In this document: positions 45,937 through 56,297 of the stretch, in pieces | Layout: each line of letters opens with the position of its first letter | How positions within the stretch are numbered: position 1 is the stretch's first letter | Origin: Taxillus chinensis | Taxonomy: Eukaryota > Streptophyta > Magnoliopsida > Santalales > Loranthaceae | Reading direction: 5' to 3' | DNA: 64,000 nt | NCBI GenBank assembly: GCA_023512835.1 | Contig: CM042085.1 | Coordinates: 37,960,324-38,024,323 of the forward strand | The notes under the pieces: model-generated | Databases searched by the model: none | What the model was told of the DNA's origin: nothing | What the model saw: only the letters and a program-made list of their open reading frames with translations | Translations under genes and position numbers: made by a program

Positions 45937-48900
45937 ACTGTTGTCTTTCAGGAGCATCTCTGGAATGCACTGCCGGATCACTTGAAGTTAAAGATCAATC
46001 AAAGCAAGTGGATCCTTGATAATGGATGCGCCGGACATATGACGGGTGATCAGACTCTGCTTGTAGAAGTTAATGAAAAACGAGGTCCATCCGTTTCATA
46101 TGGTGACAACAGCAAAGGTAAGACTGTCGGGTATGACACTTTAACCAACGGCTGTGTATCAATCACTAGAGTTGCACTAGTCGAAGGTTTGAAGCATAAT
46201 TTGCTGAGTGTCAGTAATTTATGTGACAAAGGATTTCTTGTTTCCTTTATGTCCAACACCTGACGATAAGGGAAAACTTATCCGGAGATGTAAATTTATC
46301 CGGATCAAGAGATGGGGACATATACTCAGTGGTCTTAAGAAATAACTCTTCTGACCCTATATGCTTCCTCACTAAAGCTTCAGATGAAGATAGTTGGTTA
46401 TGGCACAAGCGATGCGCACATTTAAACTTTAAGATACTGTCTAAGTTAGCATCACTTGATCTTGTCACTGGTCTACCTAAACTCAAATACTCCAGAGACA
46501 CTCTCTGTCGAGAATGCCAACTCGACAAACAGACCAAACATAGCTTTAAGAGCAAATCAGTTAATTCAGTAACTGCTCCTCTACAACTTCTTCATATGAA
46601 CCTCCGTGGTCCTATTTCTGTTCCTTCGCTAGCTGGTGCGAGATATACCCTTGTGGTTATCAATGATTTCACCAGATACACATGGGTGATGTTCCTGAAA
46701 TCAAAGGATCAAACTTTTAAGCATCTTGTAGATCTTTTCAACTGGATAAGCAACTCACAAGGACTGAGCATAAAGTGCATCAGGAGTGATCATGGTACAG
46801 AATTTGATTTTTCAGATATGAGATCATATTGTTCTGAATAGGGCATTCAGCATGACTTCTCTGCGCCCAGAACTCCACAACAAAATGGGGTAGCTGAGCG
46901 CAAGAATCGTACTATAGTCGAGGCTGGCAGATCTATGTTAGCAGGGGCAACGCTTCCTCTCGGCCTATGAGTCAAGCTGTGTCCACCGCCTGCTATGTTC
47001 AAAACAGAACTCTAATAAATAAATCTACCATGAAAACACCCTATGAGATGTGGAGAGGACGAAAGCCTTCAATTTCACATTTCAGAGCTTTTGGGTGTAC
47101 TTGCTATATAATGATAAATGGCAAAGAAACCCGGAATAAATTTGAACCAAAATCTAATGATGGGATTTTTGTCGGGTACTCATTACATAGCAAGGCTTAT
47201 CGGGTCTTCAATAGAAAACTTTTTAAAGTTGAAGAATCTATCCATGTGACTTTTGATGAAGCTAATCTTGATTGGTCAAAAGTTGCTTCTTCAAGTTCTA
47301 ATGTGCAGGTCCCGGACAGCAACATCGATTACTCGAAGTTTATGAATGTACCTGATACACATTCTGACCAACCACGTGGCATCAGCGAAGCACAAAGAAA
47401 TTATATGGATGATGCTATGGATGATTCGGACTCAGGACTACCATTAAGCTCCGGACATACTCCTACGGATACCCAAAATTCTGGAGCACCTTCAAGTCCG
47501 TCCGGACCAGTTAACACTGAAAGAAACAGTGTTGAAAACCACCTAGTTCTACGGTACCTCCTAATACGGAAACATCTGGTCCGGAAGAAGCTCAACCATC
47601 AGATACACCTGAACCACCTAACCTGGCAGAGCTTCAAATTATTCAAGATCAACCATCATATGCACAGAATTACATATGGACCCGAAACCATCCCTTAGAT
47701 CAAGTGATTGGTGATCCTACTATTGGTGTAAGAACAAGAGCAGCCACCTCCAACATGTGTTTTTACTTGTGTTTTCTATCTCAAATAGAACCAAAAGTGG
47801 TAGATGAAGCTCTTCGGGATTCGAATTGGATAGAAGCCATGCAAGAAGAGCTGAATCAATTTAAGAGAAATAATGTGTGGACTCTAGTACCAAGGCCTAA
47901 GTCTTAGCAAGTCATAGGAGTTAAATGGGTGTTCCGGAACAAGCTTGATACGGATGGAATTATAATCCGGAACAAAGCCAGACTGGTAGCTAAAGGATAT
48001 CGTCAAGAAGAAGGAATAGACTATGATGAGACCTTTGCTCCGGTGGCAAGACTTGAGGCAATCCGAATGTTTCTGGCGTATGCTTCATACGAAAACTTCA
48101 TAGTTTATCAAATAGACGTCAAGAGTGCATTCCTGAATGGAGATCTTTAGGAGGAGGTGTACGTTGAATAACCTCCAGGTTTCATTGAACCCAAGGCTGG
48201 ACATCTGGTTTACAAACTAAGGAAAGCTTTGTATGGATTGAAGCAAGCTCTAAGAGCCTGGTACAACACACTTTCGGAATTCTTACTTGCTCACAACTTT
48301 CAAAAAGGGAAGATTGACACCATGCTATTCTTACGGAAAGAGAAAGGACATACTCTGATCGTACAGATATACGTGGATGATATCATTTTCGGATCAACTA
48401 ATCCGAAACTTTGTGATGAATTCGCCAAGTTGATGACTGGCAAGTTTGAGATTAGTATGATGGGAGAACTATCCTACTTCCTTGGGATCGAAGTCAAACA
48501 ACTGAAGGAAGGGACCTTCATAAACCAAGCTAAGTATACTCGTGACTTAATCAAGAAGTTTGGTATGGAAGGTTCGTCTCCCATCAAAACTCCAATGCCA
48601 GTCAATGCCAAGTTAGACCCAGATGTTGATGGCAAATCAGTGAATGTGACAGAGTATAGAGGGATGATTGGATCCTTGCTGTATCTTACAGCAAGTCGCT
48701 CGGACATAATGTTTGCAACTTGCATCTGCGTAAGATATCAGGCGAATCCCAAAGAGTCACATATGCTTCATGTAAAACGGATATTAAGGTATCTCAAAGG
48801 GACAATTAGTTTGGGACTCTGGTACCCAAAAGAGTCCAGCTTCGCCTTATCCGGATATTCTGATGCTGATTTTGCCGGGTGTCGCATAGACAGGAAAAGC

Positions 48901-49317
48901 ACCAGTGGTACATGCCAATTCCTTGGAAACAGATTGATCTCTTGGTTCAGTAAGAAGCAGAATTCCGTATCAACCTCTACTGTTGAAGCGGAATATATAG
49001 CTGCTGGGAGTTGCTGTGCACAACTTCTCTGGATGCAAAGTTAACTTACTGACTACGGCTTCAACATGACATCTGTTCCACTCTACTGTGACAATACCAG
49101 TGCTATTGCTATCAGCAATAATCCCGTCATGCATCCAAAGACAAAACATATTGAGGTCATGCATCATTTCATTCGCGATCATGTTCTTAAAAAGCACATA
49201 TCCCTGGAACATGTTGCTACTGAAGATCAACTGGCGGATATACTTACAAAGCCCCTACCTGATGTAAGATTTTCTGAACTTCTTCTCAAATTAGGTATGT
49301 TTGACTTTTCTGCATAG
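45937..49317 (+). pseudogene. pol of element D (protease, integrase, RT, RNase H)
   Basis: It follows gag in the same frame after the TAA. Protease: KWILDNGCAGHMTGD (45995; active-site Ser replaced by Asn). A stop and frameshift lie at 46260-46290. Integrase: LWHKRCAHLNF and CREC zinc finger (46400-46520). The first catalytic Asp is Asn (LHMNLRGP, 46595), the second is present (RSDHGTEF), and the Glu is present (NGVAERKN). It has TAG at 46839-46841 and further breaks, then MKTPYEMWRGRKPS (47030). RT from 47860: [41 protein letters not shown] and an intact [10 protein letters not shown]. Stops are at 47905, 48148 and 48169. RNase H (48826-49317): SDADFAGC, VEAEYIAAG, and LADILTKPLPD to the end. 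All four domains are recognisable, but it is inactive as it stands. Confidence 0.93.
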
Positions 49318-51002
49318 CTTCTCACTTGTTATCCATCAGTAGTTGTTTTCAGAACATGCATTATGCTTTTATTGATAATAGTAGATACATACTGATGTTA
49401 ATGATGATCATACTTACTGTCTAATGTGCTTCATGCTTCTGATATTGATAGCAACTTCATATATGGGATGATGCTTGCGTTTCCCGACTGAAGTCATTTC
49501 AGCAAACATGATTAAAGTTTATATGATTAATCTCATTCTGGTTTCATGATCTTAATTTCCAACGATCACCACATGCCAAATGCCTGCTCATTTAGATTAC
49601 ACTATTAACATGTATTGTTGAAGAAATGAAATGAGTTAGCTCGGAATGTCTGGTGGATGAATACACAATCGCAGTCTGATCAGCTTCTGAAGTATAGTTT
49701 CCTATAAAGATAGACCGTGCTGAATTTCTTTAAGCCGGAAAGGTCTACTAAGAGGATTGCACAATCTACGGGGGAGAAAATGCTTTATAAATTATTCAAG
49801 TAATACCCCCCGTATATGTCTCATGACCTCTTTCCTGGCCGTCTATTCGAGGGGGAGCCTTTCATTGAGAGGATCGAATGATCTACGGGGGAGCCTAAGC
49901 TTTATCTATTACCTCAGTAATGACCCCCTAATATGTCTCAGATACTCCCTCCTCTGAACCTTTACTTCCGAATTTGACTGGACATGCGTTGTCGAATGAT
50001 CTTGGATGTATTTTTTTCTTCAATCATGCATTTTAATCGGATAATCAACTGCTTGCGTTTGACATGTGTCCACTTCCTCATTTTTCACTAATGAATCCTA
50101 GTTTGGTCAAATCATATGATTTTTAATTAATCTTAGCTGCGTCGTTCAGCAAGATGGTTTCGCTATGTTGACCTATATGAACTTGTGTATTTATTATCTG
50201 ACGTATGCCCTGATTCAGTCACCTTGATCATTCTCTAGTATGTATATGTCTATTTCATTCTTGGTAATGCATACGTTCTTCTACTCATTAGTTCGGATTA
50301 TATAGCTCTTCACTGACTATTTTCTCCTATCTGTACTAATCCTTGCCTGTTAAGTTTTTGTACTTTTAGCTTATTTTTGTGAAGCTACAGGTTCAGATTT
50401 TCTTTGCACCCTTATCGAGAAATCCAGTCCATAGTCTTGGATTTGAAGTGTTGTGGTACTTCTCTTCTCTTCGACTTTTTGACAGCAAAGGAATCTACTA
50501 TTCTCTCACCGCACTCTGTTACTACGGACACAGTCTACTTTTCATCCGGATACTCGTTACTCGACTATTCCTGATTCCGGATGATTGACAGTTCATTCCT
50601 CCGGACTCCTGACACTGTCAAGTTGCGATAATCCATGTCTTATTTTATATCGTGTGCTTTTGAGGAGGAATAATGATGATTCATTAAATGCATGTCTCGG
50701 GATGCACACATTTCCCCTAGAAGGCAAACAACTGTTATCCTTACTTGGTCATGCCGTCTCCACGACATCTTTTAATTCGGAGGCACACCAATTTCAAGAC
50801 TAATGACATCAGCCTGTCAAGCGGTCTACTATTTCACTTGCCAAATTCCTAGACCCGCTGACATTTATGGACTCGGTCTTACATATTCTGGTCATTCCTG
50901 CGAAGCACGAGTGTTACTCTTTTCAAAATCCCTAAAACTCTCGTTGCTCCTTCAAATCCCTAAGACCTCGCCTTCTCTCTCGCCCTTCACCTTTCATCTA
51001 TA
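49318..51002 (+). other. Pol-to-captured-ORF spacer of element D
   Basis: Non-coding. A duplicated unit of about 105 bp at 49755-49950 holds GGGGGAG tracts and C-run partners. The last 120 bp before the captured ORF is pyrimidine-rich (CTCTCGCCCTTCACC), like a plant 5' UTR. The small ORFs in it are not conserved as proteins in C and E. Confidence 0.75.
49767..49814 (+). promoter_or_regulatory. Conserved G-run/C-run hairpin (D copy)
   Basis: TACGGGGG (49767-49774) and CCCCCGTA (49807-49814) form a perfect 8-bp stem with a 32-nt loop. A second, weaker copy with a bulged C is formed by 49884-49891 and 49924-49930. The G tract also looks like a polypurine primer (compare GGGGGAG at 53863). Confidence 0.65.
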
Positions 51003-53728
51003 ATGGCACCCAGAACCTCTCTTTCCAGCATCAATCCTGGTCATCTGGTCGATTGGAGCGCTATCTCCAACCCTCCCGACTAGTTTTCCCAAATTCGCCC
51101 TCTTCTAGAAGCCTCTCACATACTCGACTTGATCTCCAATCCTGTCGATCTTCTTATAGACGACATTCTCGAGTATTACCTACGGATCCGCTGTACCACC
51201 GACTCCATCATCTCCAATGTTCACGGTGAATCCATCCTCATTACCCCCGACGTTCTCCGTGCTGCTCTCAGTCTACCCCCCGGTGAATCACAACGCCCCG
51301 ATGCCGATCCCATGGCGGCTTCTATGGGTTGCACCTATAAAGGCAAGGAATACAAGGTGAAGTCCTTCCAAGGCCGCTATCGCTGTATGGCGGTCATACT
51401 GAGTCACTGTTTACTGGCTCGCACTTCTGCTCTGGACTCTGTTCCGTACGATCTTCTTCTGGCCATGTACAGCATTTTCGAAGGTCTTCCGATGGACTGG
51501 GGGGCGTTTTTGCTCCGACTGCTGCAGACTGGACCCAAGAACCTTTCCTTTGGGCGCATCCTTAGCATTATCTTTCGGCATCTTCATCCGGACCATTTCG
51601 CCCACTCTGATGTTGTTTCCTTTCCTCCGGCTTATTACCTTCGCTATTTTATGCCTGATGGGAACATGACAGCCCGTCGTCCCTCTGCAGCTCTCCGCCT
51701 TCTCCCTACCACGGAATAACAAGGCAGTTCTATTGGTGACCCCTCCGACAGCCATGCCCTTGATGTCAGCTCCGCTCACTGATCCTCCCGGATTCGGTCC
51801 GTTGCTGCACCCTCCATTTCTCGGGCCTCCCAGCACAGCGTCCGTGCCGAACCCTCCGAGGTTGCGGGGCCATCTCAGCGCAGTACCCCTAGAGCTGTTT
51901 CTTCAGCCCCTTCTGCTGCGGATGTCCCCACTCCCTCCACTTCTGCTGTTGCTGCCGCGGTTGATACCGCCGTTGCTGCCGCCATTGCTGATGTCTCGGA
52001 ATCTATTCCGGAAGCTCCTTTGCCTCCCCTACCTCAACCCCGAGATTACCTTGACCATCTCTCCGCCGACACCTTAACGGACCTTTGGCTCTGTTTCAGC
52101 CTTGCCCACACCGCCTCCATTCCTGATACCGATCTCCGGGTGTTTTACACTCGTCATACTCAATCCCCGGAGACCATGATCATCTGGAATTTGGACCAAG
52201 GCTTTCTTATGCCGGCCTCCATTCCCGATGTGCCGTTCCCTAACCCCTCCAACCCGGTCCATGCCGCACAGAGTCCTTCCCCTGCTAAGGCTGGACCTTC
52301 TTCTCCTGGTGATGACATTCCCGTTGTTGACCTATCTGGTCAAAGCGGGTCCGCTGCTCCGGATGCCTCTGCTGCTCCGGATGCCCCTTTTGCTGCTGCT
52401 GCTGATATTCCTGCGGAATTCTCTGCCCAGCGCACTCCTACTCCTGTTCATGCGGGGGAGTCCTCCAAAGCTCCAGAGTTGGCCCTTGGGCGTGCTTTTT
52501 TGGCACGGTCCACTCCGACGCTGTGCTCTCCGCCCAGCTGGACCGCCACGCCCAAGCTCATAGCGCCCAAATATCCGTCATCGCCGCCAAGGTTGATGCT
52601 CTTGGCACCCAACTCCTCTCCGCCCTCACCAACTCCTCCACCTCCATGGAATAGAAGATGGACCTCGTTGCCTCATCTGTCCACTCCTTGTCTACCTCCT
52701 TCGCGGACCTGGCGCACACGACGGCTTGCCCTCCCATTGCTCCCCGGCGATCTTCCAAACCGGGGGAGAGAGTGTCATCTGATCCTTCTGCTCCTCTTGC
52801 ATCACAAACCTCCACTCATGCTGAGAAGTGGCCTGCCTCTCCATTGCTTCAGGGAGTTCAAATCCCCAAACGTAGCCGCTTCTCTCAGCCAAGCTCCTCG
52901 ACTGCAGCTCTTCGTCCATCCTCTCCATCCGCAGCTGACACTTTCCTCCCATTATACGCGGCGTGTGACCCCCTTAATGCGGATGGAAGCGTGCGTAAGG
53001 CAATGATGTCCTATGCTGCATCTTCTGCCGAGAGAAGATGTCTCTCTGACCTGTACCCCTTCTCCCCGGACGACATTCGGACACTTTGTTTGGAGAAAGG
53101 CCTATTTACAACAGACGACATTGACAACTTCTCTATGGCTGCTAAAATGGAGATGAGGCTATTTCCATCTCTGTATAAGGATGGCCACTTGTTTGAAGTT
53201 CTGCCGTGCTGGAATGAGGGCTATCTTCCCAGTATAGATATCATTCAATCCTTTATCGAAGGAACTGCTGAGGATAGCAAGCCATGGAGAACTCTCTCAA
53301 CTATCCTCATTCTGTACCGGATCATGTCGTCACATTTCATGATGGCTGTCTTCATAATTCAGTCCAAACAGATGATTCTGATTGATTCACATCAGATTGT
53401 GGAGCAGTATGTAAGAAAGAATCAATGGGAACCACTGTGTCTCAGATTGACTGAAGTTGTGAAGAAAGCCGAATTATATGAAAAGTTGGGCATCACTCCT
53501 TTGAGACCAACTGAGAAGCTGAAGGCGACATTCCGGGGCAAGAAGCAAGTTCCACAACAGCCAGATGGAGATAGCTGCAGAGCCTTTGTCTGTTACTTCA
53601 TCAAGTCATTCTTAAGTGTGGACAAATCTTGGAGCCAACACACCACTTATACAATGAAGCAGACAATGGAGCTTAGAGAGAAAGCAGCAACTATAATCTT
53701 CAAGTATAGTAAGCCTTATATACCTTAA
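51003..53728 (+). pseudogene. Captured Ulp1-like protease ORF, copy in element D
   Basis: Starts MAPRTSLSSINPGHLVDW at 51003. The ORF would be about 908 residues. Residues about 1-238 are Transposase_32-like (NPVDLLIDDILEYYLRI, GESILITPDVLRAALSLPPGE, SFGRILSIIFRHLHPDHF). They contain a TGG-to-TAG stop at 51081 and end at TAA 51717-51719. The middle is Pro/Ala/Ser-rich with a helical block DYLDHLSADTLTDLW (52040). A one-base loss lies at about 52497 and a CAG-to-TAG stop near 52650. The last 356 codons are open: QIPKRSRFSQPSSS, then a conserved block CLEKGLFTTDDIDNFSM, then the protease. Protease residues are His in SSHFMMAVFII (53328), Asp in QMILIDSHQ (53376) and Gln/Cys in PQQPDGDSCRAFVCYF (53560). 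The Gly after the Cys is Arg here but Gly in C and E. No transmembrane segment or signal peptide is obvious, so it is not an env gene. Confidence 0.8.
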
Positions 53729-53858
53729 TGAAAATCTTGTATAAAGGCTGAATTGTATTCTGTTGCTGATGAATGAAATTGGTTGTGATGCGTATTCTGT
53801 ATGTTATCTTTTTGCACTGCTTACCAGATCAGATTACAAAGGGTTTGGGCATATCCAT

Positions 53859-53871
53859 AATTGGGGGAGAT
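53859..53871 (+). other. Polypurine tract of element D
   Basis: AATTGGGGGAGAT immediately before the 3' LTR start TGTTGG. Confidence 0.88.
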
Positions 53872-54447
53872 TGTTGGATCAAGCCTAGAATTTGGATAAT
53901 GCTAATAAAGCCCTATGTAATTTGATTTGAGATCTTTTGTGTTTCTTTGATCATTTGCAGAAGATATGTTATTAATCCGGAGATACACTCGTGAGAGCAA
54001 AGCTAAGGACATGATACATAATCCTGATCTGGACAAGAGTGAGTGTCGTCAAACACTTAGTAAATAACCAAGTCACCAATACATACAGAATAAGGAACAT
54101 TCGTGCGGACTAAGAACTTAAAAGCTACGGATTACGGAATCTGCTCTTAATATCTCAAACAGACTAAGTCAAACTGATGCGGAGTAAGAATCTTGGTCTA
54201 CAAGGTCGCACGAAGTAAAAGAGTTGACACGGAGTTAAAAAGTTAAGTCTTCCACTCAAGTGAACTAAAGTAAAGAAGACACGGAGTAAGGCATCCGAGT
54301 CTTCCATACATACGGAGTAAGGAAGTACTGACGCGGAATAAGGACCCGAGTCTTTATTCGCACGGAGTAAGGAAACCAGATGCGGAGTAAGGAATCCGGA
54401 CCACTCATTCATGCGGAGTAAGGATGTGCTAATACGGAGTAAGCCAT

Positions 54448-55131
54448 TGTAATGACCCGTGTGTAAAGAGGTTAACCACAAACACCTTGGATGTTGGTGC
54501 ACAACTTTGAGGTAAGAGATGAGCCCAAGAGGGGACTTTTGGGAGGTGCATGTGACAAGTGATAACGTACATTTATGCCCTAGGAAGATGCTATGCATAT
54601 ACAGGCGGTTTTAAGCTGTTTTGGCTGATCTTGGAGCTCACTTTTGATAGGGTAGATGGCCTCAAACAATTGGCGTGCAAGAACAAAAGTTGCTTATAAT
54701 GAGGTCCTCTATCTACCACAGAAATTTCAGAGCATTTGGAGCTGCACGTGAATTCACCCATTTCACGTGCAAGCATATTTTTGCTTCTCAAACCTCTACA
54801 AGATGCAAGGAGGCTTGGGGTGAAGTTTTAGTGCATTTGGAGCTGCACGCCAATTGGGGAATCGGCGTTCAAATTGGCGTGCAGGCATATTTTTGCATGG
54901 TTACCTTAGTTTTGTTATTCTTATCATCTTTTCCCAAAGGACCATGTTGGAATTATGGATATTTTGGTATGTATGGATGTGGGAAGGTCATAACTTGTTC
55001 CATCAAAACTATGTCATTTTGATGCTGGGATTCACTTAATCAAAACTACATCGTTTTGATGCTGTGTTGTCTATATAAGGAGGAGAAGCCCCTCTGTTTT
55101 AGGTTTAGGGTTTGTTGCTCCACCAGCCGTC

Positions 55132-55173
<42 letters not shown>

Positions 55174-56297
55174 AGAGCTTCTGGTGGCTGCCGGAGCGTC
55201 TTGCGTGGGTGGTCGGAGTCTTGCGTGGAAGCGGGAGTAGGAGAACATACAAGGTAGGGGTTCTGTCTCACCTGATCTGTTCTGGGGTTAGGCCCTGTGT
55301 AGAAGATTTATAGAGCTTCTACTGTTATTGTTATACTATCTATATGTAAATTCATATAGGTGTGACCTCCTATATGAATGTTGGCCTTTAGTGGCAAGTA
55401 TGGGTTGAGATTAGGCCTGTGTGGCACTGCACACTAAGTGTTTGATATTATGCTTGTGAGGCCATGCATGTTATGCGATTGATGTTATGCTAGCGTGGTT
55501 ATGCCTGAATGGTGTTTGATGTAATGTCTGTGAGGATATGCATGCTAGGTCTTTGATGTTATACCAGGGTGGACATGCATGTTAAGTGTTTGTTGTTATG
55601 CCTGAATAACTGAGATATGTGTTAAATGTTTGTTGTTGTCTGTGGAGCCTAAGAAGCCTGAGAGGCTGAGGCTATGCTTGTGTACCTGTGGAGCCTGAGA
55701 GGCTGAGTTGATGTCAGTGAGATTGACTGTGGAGCTTGAGAGGCTGAATTAATGTCAGTGAGACTGACCGTGGAAACTATGCCTGAGAGGCGGTTAAATT
55801 ATTGGCCTGAAGAGGCGGTTAAATCACTTTTGGTTTGTGTGGTGGATAATTGTGACTACTGATGTGGTTTGTTATTGTCTGTTGGAATTATTGTAACACG
55901 ACACTGCACTTGTACACATGGCATGTAGATGCTAGGAGCATGGGATGGGTTGGGGAGACTTGATCCCTACTGAGCTGTGGATGCTCACCCCTCCTACTAT
56001 GGTGTGTTTTCTTGCAGGAACCTACAGGCATTAGGTGGGAACACCAAGGTGGAAGAGTTCTGTTTTGTGGCTTTGTGTTGTGTTATTTGTATTATGTAAT
56101 TTTTGTTGAGGCATTGTAACCCCAGCGGGGAGATATTGTAATGAAGTTTGAAACATAATAAAGGCATATGGTTTCAATTAAATAATTGTGTGATTTTGTT
56201 TTCTGAGGTGTATGTTGTGTTCCACCCCTTTATCCAAACCCAGGTAAAGGGAGGGTCACGTTCCAGTCTCCTTGGGTTGGAAAACCGGGGCATGACA
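54448..56297 (+). mobile_element. Ty3/gypsy-type solo LTR a
   Basis: Starts TGTAATGACCCGTGTG and ends ACCGGGGCATGACA, with a perfect GCCAT duplication (54443-54447 and 56298-56302). The TATA-like TCTATATAAGGAGG at 55069-55082 supports plus orientation. It has a (GA)n tract just downstream, and repeated GCCTGAGAGGC / GGAGCCTGAGAGGCTGAG units at 55640-55810. No coding sequence. The ends resemble those of Tekay/Del chromoviruses, but the clade is a guess. Confidence 0.85.
55133..55171. repeat. (GA)n microsatellite
   Basis: About 19 uninterrupted GA units in the presumed transcribed leader of the gypsy-type LTR. Confidence 0.95.

Noticed and set aside
45931..45951. A 21-nt intron (GTGTAA...TTTCAG) at the gag-pol stop
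   Set aside because: Too short for a plant intron. Only the acceptor half is worth testing, with a distant donor, and E lacks the CAG ending.
49318..53871. Env-like glycoprotein gene in the usual SIRE position
   Set aside because: No signal peptide, transmembrane segment or coiled coil is seen. The ORF there instead has C48 protease residues.
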